A DNA stretch of 64,000 bases from positions 1 through 64,000 of the forward strand of contig NZ_CAKKMS010000010.1 of the NCBI RefSeq assembly GCF_918698245.1. The letters are read 5' to 3'. Numbering within the stretch: position 1 is the stretch's first letter; the number at the start of each line of letters is the position of its first letter. Position numbers and translations under genes: made by a program. This document shows, piece by piece, positions 54,661 through 64,000 of this stretch. The DNA is from Pedobacter sp. Bi126 (GTDB lineage: Bacteria; Bacteroidota; Bacteroidia; Sphingobacteriales; Sphingobacteriaceae). Under the pieces are notes generated by a model that saw only the letters and a program-made list of their open reading frames with translations, did no database searches and was not told where the DNA came from.

Positions 54661-56187
54661 ATGAAAGGCAGTTTATCTGTAACAGCTAAACATATTCGGC
54701 CTGTAAATGTTATCACTCTATTAGCTGAAATTGTTATGCAAGAAAATAGAGCGCAAGATAATTTTGAGAAACGTTTCAAAGAATGTGATGATAAGTTCAA
54801 CGCTATATTTAAACTTACCAGTGTGGCCTCAAAGATCATCCGGTCAGACCTCACCATCTTAAAGGTGAATAAGGCGCTTTGCGAACTGTTGGACTATCCG
54901 CCAGAACAAATTGAGGGAACAAAAATCCTGGATCATGCCTGTGAAGAGCATATCGCACACTGGCATCGCCTCCAGGAAGAGATCTGGGCCAGGCAGGTGC
55001 CGTTCTTCAAGCTACAGGCCTGCCTGTACCGAAGAGACCGCAGCCGCGTATGGGTTGATGTGACTACGATCCTGTATAACGACCAGGGGGAAACCTTTGG
55101 ATTTACTGTACTGGACGATATTTCCGGAATGAAACAGCTTAAGGAGAGCCAGAAACGTCTGAACCTTGCCCTTAAGTATACCGGTACAGCTATCTGGGAA
55201 CTGGACCTTGAGACAAAGGAAGTTTTTCGTTCCCGAGACCATGATGAAATCTTTGGCTACCCGCAAAGGCAAGCGCATTGGACCCTGGAAAGCTATTATC
55301 CACATATATCAGCAAATGACCTTCCAGTGTTCAAGGAGGCCCTAAACAATATTCAGGATGACGGTGGCGTAGACGTGCAGGTTAGATTAAATACAGCGGA
55401 TGGCAAGCTTCAATGGCTGAATATAAAGGGCAAAACCGAAACCAATAAAGCGGGTAAAGCCGTGAAACTGGTGGGTGTTATTAACGATATTACCAACGAC
55501 AAAATTATAGAAAGGCATAAAGACGATTTCATAAGTATTGCCAGCCATGAGCTGAAGACCCCAGTTACCAGCTTAAAAGGATCAGTACAAATGTTGCAAC
55601 GGGACGCGAACCGGCAATCTGACCGTACCAAGCGCTTGGTTGCGCAGGCAAGCAGGGGCATAAACCGGATCTCACTGATCATAGACGATTTGCTCAATGC
55701 CGGTAAAAATTATCGTGATCAGATTGAACTTCGGAAAACGAACTTCAACCTGTTTGAGCTGGTCCAGGAAATAGTTGAACTGTTTGCTTCCACCGACGTT
55801 CCGGCGGTAACTATAACAGGAAAAAAAAACATCATGGTCCATGCCGATTCAGAGCGGATCGGCCGGGTACTTACTAATCTGATCGGTAATGCAGTTAAAT
55901 ATGCGCCAGGCACTGCAGAGATAAAAGTTGAACTCATTGATCATGAAACCTATGTTAAAATCTCCGTTATCGATAGGGGCCCAGGGATTGTTGCCGAAAA
56001 AATCCCCTTGCTATTCGACCGGTATTACCAGGCCGCGGGGCAGCAGGAGCAAAATTCAGGACTTGGGCTAGGCCTGTTTATCTGCGCCAACATCGTTCGT
56101 AAACATGGGGGAGAGATCGGTGTAGACAGCGTGCCAGGCGAGCGTACCGACTTTTGGTTCACACTTCCGAAATCCGCAGGCAGTTAG
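54661..56187 (+). CDS. Double-PAS sensor histidine kinase
   Basis: 508 residues from ATG 54661; ATG 54736 (MQENRAQDNFEKRF) gives a more typical N-terminus and may be the real start. Two PAS/PAC domains (about 40-165 and 170-285; second with a PAC ending KLVGVINDITN) precede HisKA with ISIASHELKTPV and HATPase with NLIGNAVKYAPG, DRGPGI and GLGLGLFICANI. No membrane helices. It resembles the kinase at 6.0 kb in its core but lacks the STAS-like tail. Orphan: no response regulator adjacent. Confidence 0.88.
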   Translation: MKGSLSVTAKHIRPVNVITLLAEIVMQENRAQDNFEKRFKECDDKFNAIFKLTSVASKIIRSDLTILKVNKALCELLDYPPEQIEGTKILDHACEEHIAHWHRLQEEIWARQVPFFKLQACLYRRDRSRVWVDVTTILYNDQGETFGFTVLDDISGMKQLKESQKRLNLALKYTGTAIWELDLETKEVFRSRDHDEIFGYPQRQAHWTLESYYPHISANDLPVFKEALNNIQDDGGVDVQVRLNTADGKLQWLNIKGKTETNKAGKAVKLVGVINDITNDKIIERHKDDFISIASHELKTPVTSLKGSVQMLQRDANRQSDRTKRLVAQASRGINRISLIIDDLLNAGKNYRDQIELRKTNFNLFELVQEIVELFASTDVPAVTITGKKNIMVHADSERIGRVLTNLIGNAVKYAPGTAEIKVELIDHETYVKISVIDRGPGIVAEKIPLLFDRYYQAAGQQEQNSGLGLGLFICANIVRKHGGEIGVDSVPGERTDFWFTLPKSAGS

Positions 56188-56257
56188 GTTCAACAATATT
56201 TACAATTTGCACCGTAGGGCTGGATAATCCCAAAATTCGTTTTAAAATCGCCTTTGG

Positions 56258-57376
56258 TTAAACGGTTAGTTTGACCTTTTTCCCTGTTTTTACAGCCTCG
56301 TATATGGCGTCAATAATTTTAAGATCTTTCAAACCTTCCTCACCGTTTACAGGAACTACCGGCTTGTTATCTTCAAAAATAATAGTGGCCATTTCATCCA
56401 TCTGTACCGTTTGATGCGTAGTGATGGGCTGCGTGAGTTCACCTTGATGTGTTCTCCCCTTGATTGGACCATAACCCGTAGAAGGTTGCATTTCTGCAAA
56501 TCCTTTGTCGCCACTCATAAAAAATCTATCCAGGTAATTGATGTTATAGCTAGACAAGCAGGAGGCTACCGCACCGCTGGGGAAACCCAATTGAAATTGT
56601 ATGGTCTCATCTACACCTTCTTTAAACTTCGCAGGGTCGGTTTTGGTTTCCTGAGCCGTCACCCAGATCGGCTCTTCTCCCACCATATACCTGGCTCCGT
56701 TAATTGCATAGATTCCAATATCCATCATTGATCCCCCGCCGGCAAGTGCTTTGTTTAATCGCCATTGTGTCGGATCGCCTGCTTTAAAACCACATTGTCC
56801 CTGGAAAAACCTGATTTTGCCGAAGTCGCCCGCATTTCTCATTCGGATCACTTCCAGCGTACGGGGTTCAAAATGCAGCCTATAGCCAACCAGTAACTTT
56901 ACATTTGCTTTTTTACAGGCATCAAGCATCTCTTGTCCCTCTTTGGCATTCAATGCCATCGGTTTCTCGCATATGGCATGTTTTCCCGCTTTTGCTACCC
57001 GGATAACCTGACTATGGTGCAGTGCATTTGGCGTAATCACATAAATCGCATCTATATCCGGATTATTTTTAACCTGATCGAAGTTTTCGTAGTTATAACA
57101 ATTCTTTTCCGGGATGTTGTACTTCGTTTGCCATTCTTTAATTTTTGAAGGCGTACCGCTAATTACACCAGCCAGCTTCGCCTTGGTACAGGCCTTCATC
57201 GCTTCTGCTACACGGGTACCATATCCACCTAAACCCATGATGGCTACCTGGAGTACCTTACCCTGGTAAGGTTGTTCAATTTGGTCAGGAACGTTCGCAA
57301 ATGCCGATATCGATCCCAATTGCAGCATCAATGCTGATGCACCCATTTTTTGTAGAAAATCTCTTCTGGTATTCAT
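56258..57376 (-). CDS. Gfo/Idh/MocA-family oxidoreductase with Tat signal
   Basis: 372 residues. The N-terminus MNTRRDFLQKMGASALML is a twin-arginine signal. The Rossmann domain has VAIMGLGGYGTRVAEAM (about 45-60), and the motif ICEKPMALNAKEG holds the conserved Lys-Pro. A C-terminal alpha/beta domain follows. Members oxidise sugars or sugar-like compounds with bound NAD(P); Tat-exported forms are frequent in Bacteroidota. A sugar-isomerase-like Tat protein lies upstream, so they may share a pathway. Substrate unknown. Confidence 0.92.
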   Translation of the reverse strand: MNTRRDFLQKMGASALMLQLGSISAFANVPDQIEQPYQGKVLQVAIMGLGGYGTRVAEAMKACTKAKLAGVISGTPSKIKEWQTKYNIPEKNCYNYENFDQVKNNPDIDAIYVITPNALHHSQVIRVAKAGKHAICEKPMALNAKEGQEMLDACKKANVKLLVGYRLHFEPRTLEVIRMRNAGDFGKIRFFQGQCGFKAGDPTQWRLNKALAGGGSMMDIGIYAINGARYMVGEEPIWVTAQETKTDPAKFKEGVDETIQFQLGFPSGAVASCLSSYNINYLDRFFMSGDKGFAEMQPSTGYGPIKGRTHQGELTQPITTHQTVQMDEMATIIFEDNKPVVPVNGEEGLKDLKIIDAIYEAVKTGKKVKLTV

Positions 57377-57745
57377 ATTTATCCTGTAGCTATGTTCCTA
57401 TTCAGCAAAAATTTAAGCAATATGTGCTATTGCCTGTTTTGCCGCTTAATTAACTGATTTACTTCATGATATCTAACACCGACCAGTTACATTTAGTTTT
57501 CACCATATGATTTGCGGCTTGATCTAAACTACAAATTGATTTGACAGTTATAATTCAAGAAAGATATTGGCATCGCTGTAGTACCGATCTAATCTTACCG
57601 ATCCTGGCACCAGTTCACATTCGTTTGATTGTTATTTAGTAAGATTAAGCGCACAGATCCATTCCAAACAGGGGTATAAATTGATATGCGGCCGAAGGAA
57701 AAAACCGCATATCAATCATTAATTTACGATCAATCGCAAACAGAA
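57377..57745. other. Intergenic region with a strong hairpin
   Basis: No gene in 369 bp. TTGATATGCGG (57681-57691) and CCGCATATCAA (57705-57715) form a perfect 11-bp stem just after the stop of the upstream gene, a likely terminator on the minus strand. The rest presumably contains the promoter for the Gfo/Idh gene. Confidence 0.65.
57681..57715 (-). terminator. Hairpin terminator after the TIM-barrel isomerase gene
   Basis: A perfect 11-bp stem with a 13-nt loop, 31 bp past the stop at 57746. On the minus strand a TTTAT tract follows the stem after a short interval. Confidence 0.7.
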
Positions 57746-58591
57746 CTAGCGGGTACCATCGCAAACACCCCTAAAATAGCCAACAGATTCAGCTATTCCT
57801 GCTAAGGGATCTTTCATGTCTTTTTCATACTCTAAACTACAGCAGCCCTGGTAATTAACCTTTCTCAGCATTTTTACGAATGCAGGGATATCAATTACGC
57901 CACGGCCGAGTTCGCAAGTGGTACCTTCATTTGCCGCGACAGTTACATTCTTTAAATGCATATCAAAAATACGTTTCGAGAATTTCTGAAGGTCTGCAAC
58001 TGAATCCCGTCCGTCTCTTTTATTATGCCCCATATCAAAGCATATACCAACACGTTGATCCAGGTTTTTAATGAGGTTGTAGATGCTTTCTGCATTTGGA
58101 TATAGTTTATCCTGCGGGCCATGATTATGAATGGCATAACGAATATTATATTCTTTTGTCTTTTGGGCAACATACTCCAGGTCAGCATGCGCTGGAATTC
58201 CGATCAACAGATCAACACCAACCCTTTTTGCATAATCAAATGCATTATCGATCTCTTCTTTATTTTTGGTGTATATAGGGCCTACGGCATACCCTACTAT
58301 GTTATTATCCTTAAGTTTAGCATGAAAGGCAGCAATTTCTTCTGCTGTACTTTTAAAAGGCAAATGAAAGTCTTTAATACAGAGGTAATGTACATCAACC
58401 TTTTTCATCATTTTAAGCGATTCGTCAAGGTTAAAGTTAAGGAAGCTATAACCGGCGATTGCTAATTTAAAAGCGTCTTTACCCGCGGCATTACCTTTAG
58501 CAGGCGCTGCAAAAACTGACGGGGCATCGATCAGCGTTGCTGCAGTTAGCCCCAATATTCCTGTTTGTAAAAAATTTCTTCTTGTAGTCAT
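57746..58591 (-). CDS. Sugar phosphate isomerase/epimerase-like TIM-barrel protein with Tat signal
   Basis: 281 residues. The start MTTRRNFLQTGILGLTAATL is a Tat signal. The AP-endonuclease-2-like barrel shows HYLCIKDFHLPF, IRYAIHNHGPQDKLYPNAESI, VGICFDMGHNKRDG and LGRGVIDIPAFVKML, with metal ligands (His, Asp, Glu) at the expected strand ends. Such proteins isomerise or dehydrate sugars and often sit next to Gfo/Idh oxidoreductases, as here. Substrate unknown. Confidence 0.9.
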   Translation of the reverse strand: MTTRRNFLQTGILGLTAATLIDAPSVFAAPAKGNAAGKDAFKLAIAGYSFLNFNLDESLKMMKKVDVHYLCIKDFHLPFKSTAEEIAAFHAKLKDNNIVGYAVGPIYTKNKEEIDNAFDYAKRVGVDLLIGIPAHADLEYVAQKTKEYNIRYAIHNHGPQDKLYPNAESIYNLIKNLDQRVGICFDMGHNKRDGRDSVADLQKFSKRIFDMHLKNVTVAANEGTTCELGRGVIDIPAFVKMLRKVNYQGCCSLEYEKDMKDPLAGIAESVGYFRGVCDGTR

Positions 58592-58714
58592 TTTAATTTA
58601 TCTGGCGAATAAAGTTAATATTTAAATTGGTGCAGTTCAAACCTGCAAACAGATCTTTTAAAAAAATGAACTGTTTCACAGCATCAATTTTTGCCAGCTA
58701 TAAAGCTTAAATAG

Positions 58715-59887
58715 CTAATGTTCCTCACCTTCTTCTTCAGCGTTCTTAACCTTGCTTAACAGATCGTAGGCGCCTTTTACCACCACCTTCACATCATTGA
58801 TCTGCCCGGCAAAAGAAACCTGGGTGTAACCATTTTCGGCAACACCTGTTTTCACTTCTGTCATCCTGTACCGATAAGTGCTACGGCCCTTATCAGCAGG
58901 CTGATCTATAAATACGAACTTTTTGCCTTCAAACTCAACAATAGCGGCATCGGGTAGTGCTTCAACTTTGTTCATTCCACTTTCCACATAAGCCTTAAGG
59001 TACATGCCCGGAAGCAGCTGTGTATCCTCCTTATCCAGGTGGCAATGAATTTGCACGGTACGCTCTTTGCTAATTTCCCTTCCGATGAGGTAAACCGTAG
59101 CCATGCGCTCCTTTTCTTCATTGGCCAGTACAAAGCGGACTTTCTGCCCCAGCTTAAGTTTGGGTACATCCTTTTCAAATACCGTAAGCTCTGCATGCAG
59201 GTGCTCGGTATCGGCAATTTTAAACAACACATCGGTGGTGCTGGCAAAGGCACCTATATTGGTATTAACCTGCGTAACGTAACCCGCCATTGGCGTATAG
59301 AGGTTAAAGGTTTTCTGGATCTGTCCTTTTTCCAGTGCCGCAAAACTGATGTTCATAATGGAAAGTTTCGAACGCTGCCCCAGCAATCTTGCACTCACAC
59401 TCTGGTATTCGCTCCTTGCTTTCTGAAGTGCTTTTTTTGAATTTACGTTTTCCTTTGCCAATTCTTCCTGGCGATCGAGCTCCTGCTTTAAAAACTGCAG
59501 CTGGCTTTTATAGTCCAGATAATCTTGTTGCATCTGAATAAATTCCGGATTCTGCATTACGGCTACGAGCGCCCCTTTGGCTACCCGTTTTCCCTGTAGC
59601 ATATCGGTGCTTTTTACAATACCTTCCAGCGGTGTGGAAATAGATACCAGGCTTTGCGGGGGAAGATCGAGCATGCCGTTTACTTTCGTTGTTCCGCTTA
59701 ATTCTTTCAGTTCAATGTCTCCCAGCGTAATTTCTGATAGTTTGTGCTGCTCTGGGGTAAGGGTTACAATATCGCTCTCTTCGTGAACGGTCTCTTTTTC
59801 GGGCTCCTTTTCTGTATTGGGGCTGCTACAGCCAGCCAAATAAAATGGAAAGGACAGCAGGGTAAGATATTTATATATGGATCTCAT
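58715..59887 (-). CDS. RND efflux periplasmic adaptor lipoprotein (CzcB/CusB-like)
   Basis: 390 residues. Lipoprotein signal with lipobox YLAGC (Cys20). The membrane-fusion-protein order is visible: a lipoyl half (SLVSISTPLEGIVKSTDML), a helical hairpin (QQDYLDYKSQLQFLKQELDRQEELAKENV), the second lipoyl half (NLYTPMAGYVTQVNTNIGA) and a beta-barrel domain. It joins the inner-membrane pump to the outer-membrane channel. It follows the CzcA-TolC fusion gene by 12 bp in the same operon. Metal specificity cannot be read from this subunit. Confidence 0.92.
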   Translation of the reverse strand: MRSIYKYLTLLSFPFYLAGCSSPNTEKEPEKETVHEESDIVTLTPEQHKLSEITLGDIELKELSGTTKVNGMLDLPPQSLVSISTPLEGIVKSTDMLQGKRVAKGALVAVMQNPEFIQMQQDYLDYKSQLQFLKQELDRQEELAKENVNSKKALQKARSEYQSVSARLLGQRSKLSIMNISFAALEKGQIQKTFNLYTPMAGYVTQVNTNIGAFASTTDVLFKIADTEHLHAELTVFEKDVPKLKLGQKVRFVLANEEKERMATVYLIGREISKERTVQIHCHLDKEDTQLLPGMYLKAYVESGMNKVEALPDAAIVEFEGKKFVFIDQPADKGRSTYRYRMTEVKTGVAENGYTQVSFAGQINDVKVVVKGAYDLLSKVKNAEEEGEEH

Positions 59888-59899
59888 GAGATTTATGCT

Positions 59900-62800
59900 T
59901 TAAAATGATTTGTTGTTACCGGTTAAAAATTCAATCTGGTTGATGCTCTGGCTTAACTGGAGTAGGGCCATCAGGCGCCCCTCGTAAATACCATTTGCCT
60001 GTTTAAGGTTCAACAGGTATTCCGAATAGCCTATTTCTCCGTTCTGGTAGGCGATGCGGCTATTTTTTAATATCAGTGCCGCATTGGCTAGCGCCGAAGT
60101 AATAAAATAGTCGTAACGTTTCCTGTTTTTCAGGTATTCGCCCAGGGCCTGCTGGTACTGGCCTGTTAGTTTTCGCTGATGGAGCTGCAGGTCGTTCGAG
60201 GCAATATCCCTGTTAATGGATGCGGCCTTTGCCTTCGCAGAATAAGCGCTGTAAAATAGCGGAATGGAAAGCCCTACCTGAAAGCCTTGAAAACGTTTGT
60301 CGCGGCCAAAGAAAACATCACTGCCGTTAACATTTTGAAAACCGGTTAGCGACTGGTTAAAATACCCCAGGGTAAAATCGGGCATCGCTTTGGCAAGTTC
60401 TACTTTTCGCTGTTTTTCGGCAATCACAATCTGTTGCCTGAAATAGGCAATGGCTGGATTTTCATTTAGAAGAACCGTATCTCCGATCGAAACCCCGGGT
60501 GTTTCCCTTAAAAATTTGTCGGCGATTAGGGGTAGCTCGCCCCTTCCAATCAGCGTAGCCAACTGCGTTTTATAAATTTCGATATCAGACCGGTCTTGAT
60601 CGAGCAGGTTCTGTACATCTTTGAGCTGCGTCTCTGCAGCTACCTTTTCAAGCAGGTTACCCTCGCCTGTTTTGTATTTTAGCGAAGCTGATTTTACAAA
60701 ACCCTTATAGATACTGTCTTGCTCGAGCAGCAGTTTTTCCTTCGAATAGAGGTACTGAAGATTGGTGTAAACCGTCTTCACCTGAAAAATGAGTTCGTTT
60801 TTACTTGAAGCCGCCTGAAGCTGGCCTGATTTGATACGTTCATCCCCTAATGCAGCATTTGCGGCGAAAAGTGTTGGAAAGGGAATGTTTTGCGAAATGG
60901 TAAAGTTGTTGTCGTTTTTGATCAGACTGTTGTACTGCCCGTAAAGCATAGACACTTCAGTTTTGGGCATTTCGAAGGCACTTTTCCTGAGTGCCTGTTG
61001 CAGCCCTACACCAAGGTTAGCCCCGCTAATCGCCCTGTTGTTTTCCAGTGCCGAAGATATTGCCTGTTCAAGCGTTAATGCAGTTTGGGCCTTAGCAGGC
61101 TGAAATCCAAACAAAGTAATAGACATCACGATTATGCCTGCTACTGGAGCAATTCTTACTTTTTTGCGCCCCATTTTTTCTACCCAGATATAAAGCACCG
61201 GAAGTACCAAAAGGGTCAGTAATGTGGCAGAGATTAATCCACCGATAACAACCGTTGCCAATGGGCGCTGTACCTCAGCACCGCTTCCGCCCGAAATGGC
61301 CATTGGAAGAAAGCCCAGAGAGGCTACAAGGGCCGTCATAATCACCGGGCGAAGCCTAACCGAAGTTCCTGTTCTGATAATTTCGAGAATATTGTTCATT
61401 CCTTCTTTTTTTAACCTGTTAAATTCACTGATCAGTACGATACCATTCAATACCGCCACGCCAAAAAGGGCAATAAAACCGATGCCTGCGGAGATGCTAA
61501 ACGGCATGCCCCTTGCCCATAGGGCAAATACGCCACCAATGGCCGACAATGGAATTGCGGTAAAAATTAAAAGCGCATGTTTAATCGATGAAAAAGTAAG
61601 ATAAAGCAACAGCAAAATGAGCAATAGGGCCAGTGGCACGGCAATACCCAATCTTTTGGTGGCTGCCTGCAGGTTCTCAAAAGTGCCGCCAAAGGTTGGA
61701 TAATAACCTGGTAAAAACTTAACCTCTGTATCAATATTCTGCTTGATTTCCTTCACAATACTTTCCACGTCCCTTCCCCTCACATTAAAGCCAACGGTAA
61801 TCCGTCGCTTTGCATCATCACGCTGGATCTGGTTTGGCCCTTCCCTGTACTGGATATCAGCCAGTTGTTCCAACGGGATCTGGTTGCCATTGGGTGCCGT
61901 TACAAACAGATTCTTCACATCCTCAAGCGACTGCCTGTTTTCTTTTTCCAGGCGTACAACCATATCAAATCGCTTTTCGCCTTCAAATACAAGTCCTGCA
62001 ACCTCTCCGGCAAATCCCGAGCGGATAGCGGTATTCACATCTTCGATGTTCAGTCCGAACTGCGCAATCTTTTCTCTATGGAACTTGATGATAACCTGTG
62101 GAAGTCCCGAAGCTTGTTCCACATAAATATCCTCAGCACCTTCTATTTTTCTGGCTATAGCACCAATCTTAGCTGCATAGGTACTGAGTTTCGAAAAATC
62201 CTCTCCATAAACCTTGATTACCACATCCTGCCTGGCACCTGTCATGAGTTCATTAAAGCGCATCTGAATGGGCTGTTGGAACCCGAAAGTAACCCCAGGA
62301 ATATACTGTTCAAGCTTGGCCTGCATCTTTCCCGCAAGCTCATCTCTTGTCGAAGCATTTGTCCAGTCGCCTTTATCCTTTAAGATAATGATCAGGTCAC
62401 AGGCTTCAACCGGCATGGGGTCGGTTGGAATCTCGCTAGAGCCAATCTTTCCGATTACCTCTTTTACCTCAGGGAAATTTGCCTTTAATACCTTTGCTGC
62501 GCGTGTAGCAGCCTCAATGGTTTGAGAAAGGCTGCTTCCGGTAAGCACCCGGGTTTCTACGGCAAAGTCGCCCTCCTCTAGCGTGGGAATAAATTCGGCG
62601 CCCAGATAATTGAAAATAATGAGACAAATGGCGAATAATCCTATGGCAATGCCCACAACAGCCACCCGTGCCCGCAGTGCAAAATTGAGCATTGGGGTGT
62701 ACACCTTTTGAAAAAAAGACATGATCCTGTCTGAGGTATTTCTTTTGGTGCTGATGGTTTTGTTTAGAAACAGCGCACTCATCATCGGCACATAAGTTAA

Positions 62801-64000
62801 CGACAAGATAAAAGCGCCAAGGATAGCAAAAGTCACCGTTTGGGCCATTGGCCTGAACATTTTGCCTTCTATCCCAACCAGTGCCAGAATTGGCAGGTAA
62901 ACGATGAGGATAATGATTTCTCCAAAAGCAGCACTGTTACGGATCTTGGAAGCAGATTCAAAAATCTCGGCATCCATCTCCTGCTGGTTTAACCTGTTTT
63001 TGTTTTTTCGGACACCCAGATGGTGAAGAGATGCCTCCACTATAATTACCGCTCCATCTACGATTAGCCCAAAATCTATAGCGCCAAGGCTCATCAGGTT
63101 TCCGCTGACGCCAAAAAGGTTCATCAGGCATATGGCAAAAAGCATAGCAAGTGGAATAACCGAGGCCACAATCAATCCGGCGCGGAAATTCCCCAAAAGC
63201 AGTACCAGTACAAAGATCACAATCAATGCGCCTTCAGCCAGGTTTTTGGTCACCGTACCAATGGCACTGTCTACCAGTTTTGTGCGGTCGAGAAATGGCT
63301 CGATCACCACGCCCTCTGGAAGATTCTTTGCAATCTGATCCATCCGGGTTTTTACATTTGCAATAACCTTAGAAGAGTTGGCGCCCTTGAGCATCATTAC
63401 TACTGCCCCTACTACCTCGCCCTGATCGTTTCTGGTCATGGCGCCGTACCTGGTGGCCGCACCGATCCTCACTTCAGCTACATTTCGGATCAGCACAGGA
63501 ATGCTATTCTCATTGGTCCGTACAACGATGTTCTCAATGTCCTCAATACTATTGATAAGCCCCTCGCTCCTGATAAAATAGGCGTTAGGTTTCTTATCGA
63601 TGTAAGATCCGCCGGTGTTCTGGTTATTTTTTTCAAGTGCCTTAAAAATGTCGCTGATGGATATATCCATACTTCTGAGCTTGTCGGGATTAAGGGCAAT
63701 CTCATACTGTTTGAGGTATCCCCCAAAGCTGCTCACATCTGCTATGCCCTCTACGCCCAGGAGCTGGCGGCGAACAATCCAGTCTTGAATGGTGCGGAGC
63801 TCGGTAGCATCATATTTTTTTTCATATCCCTTTTTGGGATGGATAACGTACTGGTAAATCTCTCCCAGTCCGGTTGTTAATGGTGCAATCTCTGGCGTGC
63901 CGATCCCCTTCGGAATGGCTCTTTCTACTTCGGCAAGCCTTTCGCTCACCTGTTGACGGGCCCAGTAAATCTCTACGTTTTCCTTAAACACCACTGTTAC
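59900..64000 (-). CDS. Heavy-metal RND pump (CzcA type) fused to a TolC-like channel domain, 5' end outside window
   Basis: The frame is open to the right edge (at least 1366 residues). The first ~100 residues of a normal CzcA are missing from view, so the internal Met near 63994 is not the start. RND signatures include IYWARQQV, the helix-4 motif DFGLIVDGAVIIVE (divalent-metal type, unlike the copper/silver AIGAMVDA form) and GFIALFGVAVLNGIVLISE. After the last RND helix, near 61090-61180, a signal-like stretch ending FQPAKAQ leads into ~395 residues of outer-membrane factor (LTLEQAISSALENNRAISGA ... GNLLEKVAAETQL ... YQNGEIGYSEYLLNL). It probably exports Zn, Co or Cd with the downstream adaptor. 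Confidence 0.92.
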   Translation of the reverse strand, partial: VTVVFKENVEIYWARQQVSERLAEVERAIPKGIGTPEIAPLTTGLGEIYQYVIHPKKGYEKKYDATELRTIQDWIVRRQLLGVEGIADVSSFGGYLKQYEIALNPDKLRSMDISISDIFKALEKNNQNTGGSYIDKKPNAYFIRSEGLINSIEDIENIVVRTNENSIPVLIRNVAEVRIGAATRYGAMTRNDQGEVVGAVVMMLKGANSSKVIANVKTRMDQIAKNLPEGVVIEPFLDRTKLVDSAIGTVTKNLAEGALIVIFVLVLLLGNFRAGLIVASVIPLAMLFAICLMNLFGVSGNLMSLGAIDFGLIVDGAVIIVEASLHHLGVRKNKNRLNQQEMDAEIFESASKIRNSAAFGEIIILIVYLPILALVGIEGKMFRPMAQTVTFAILGAFILSLTYVPMMSALFLNKTISTKRNTSDRIMSFFQKVYTPMLNFALRARVAVVGIAIGLFAICLIIFNYLGAEFIPTLEEGDFAVETRVLTGSSLSQTIEAATRAAKVLKANFPEVKEVIGKIGSSEIPTDPMPVEACDLIIILKDKGDWTNASTRDELAGKMQAKLEQYIPGVTFGFQQPIQMRFNELMTGARQDVVIKVYGEDFSKLSTYAAKIGAIARKIEGAEDIYVEQASGLPQVIIKFHREKIAQFGLNIEDVNTAIRSGFAGEVAGLVFEGEKRFDMVVRLEKENRQSLEDVKNLFVTAPNGNQIPLEQLADIQYREGPNQIQRDDAKRRITVGFNVRGRDVESIVKEIKQNIDTEVKFLPGYYPTFGGTFENLQAATKRLGIAVPLALLLILLLLYLTFSSIKHALLIFTAIPLSAIGGVFALWARGMPFSISAGIGFIALFGVAVLNGIVLISEFNRLKKEGMNNILEIIRTGTSVRLRPVIMTALVASLGFLPMAISGGSGAEVQRPLATVVIGGLISATLLTLLVLPVLYIWVEKMGRKKVRIAPVAGIIVMSITLFGFQPAKAQTALTLEQAISSALENNRAISGANLGVGLQQALRKSAFEMPKTEVSMLYGQYNSLIKNDNNFTISQNIPFPTLFAANAALGDERIKSGQLQAASSKNELIFQVKTVYTNLQYLYSKEKLLLEQDSIYKGFVKSASLKYKTGEGNLLEKVAAETQLKDVQNLLDQDRSDIEIYKTQLATLIGRGELPLIADKFLRETPGVSIGDTVLLNENPAIAYFRQQIVIAEKQRKVELAKAMPDFTLGYFNQSLTGFQNVNGSDVFFGRDKRFQGFQVGLSIPLFYSAYSAKAKAASINRDIASNDLQLHQRKLTGQYQQALGEYLKNRKRYDYFITSALANAALILKNSRIAYQNGEIGYSEYLLNLKQANGIYEGRLMALLQLSQSINQIEFLTGNNKSF

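Overview
The window looks like chromosomal DNA of a Bacteroidota species, most likely Pedobacter or a close relative in the Sphingobacteriaceae. Reasons: moderate-to-low G+C, promoters of the TAnnTTTG type, almost no Shine-Dalgarno sequences, a type IX secretion (T9SS) protein PorV next to a giant protein with a C-terminal sorting domain, a DUF6266 protein, a fused ccoNO gene and a CzcA-TolC fusion. No rRNA, tRNA, CRISPR array or insertion sequence was recognised.

Layout. 1-3.3 kb: 5' part of a huge surface protein built of DUF11-like and cadherin-like repeats. 3.5-7.6 kb: two tandem membrane-anchored AraC-type regulators and a PAS histidine kinase. 7.7-18.1 kb: a long micro-oxic respiration operon on the minus strand, in transcription order a lone LDH-type half domain, hemN, ccoI (copper P-type ATPase), ccoS, ccoNO, ccoQ, ccoP, ccoG, fixH and a SafE-like protein. 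18.2-18.7 kb: a 54-bp minisatellite and palindromic repeats. 18.7-22.9 kb: a three-gene regulatory operon holding a nitronate-monooxygenase-like protein with a cysteine cluster, a FixL-like haem-PAS kinase and a receiver-CRP hybrid. 23.4-27.4 kb: a NimA-like flavoprotein, a zinc alcohol dehydrogenase, a tandem universal stress protein, a small DNA-binding protein, porin debris and YceI. 27.8-37.5 kb: DUF2264, GH105, an M60-like giant protease and PorV. 38.4-40.9 kb: DUF6266 followed by 1.9 kb of gene-free interspersed repeats. 40.9-48 kb: a small defence island (XRE-ImmA/IrrE metalloprotease with an unknown partner, DarTG, AIPR). 48.4-54.5 kb: a thioredoxin-like lipoprotein, AraC regulators, aldo-keto reductase, Crp/Fnr regulator and SDR. 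54.7-64 kb: another PAS kinase, two Tat-exported sugar-metabolism proteins, and a heavy-metal RND efflux operon running off the window.

Main result. Four promoters on the minus strand share one architecture: a CRP/FNR-type palindrome AAAAGTGA-N6-TCACTTTT, then exactly 40 bp, then TAnnTTTG. They lie upstream of ccoNO, of the NMO-like/FixL/receiver-CRP operon, of yceI and, in degenerate form, of the hemN operon. The kinase has the FixL haem-pocket residues at exactly the spacing of Bradyrhizobium FixL, and its partner joins a receiver to a CRP DNA-binding module. I infer a compact, autoregulated oxygen-sensing circuit in which FixJ- and FixK-like functions sit in one protein and which controls cbb3 oxidase, anaerobic haem synthesis, YceI and an uncharacterised flavoprotein-like enzyme.
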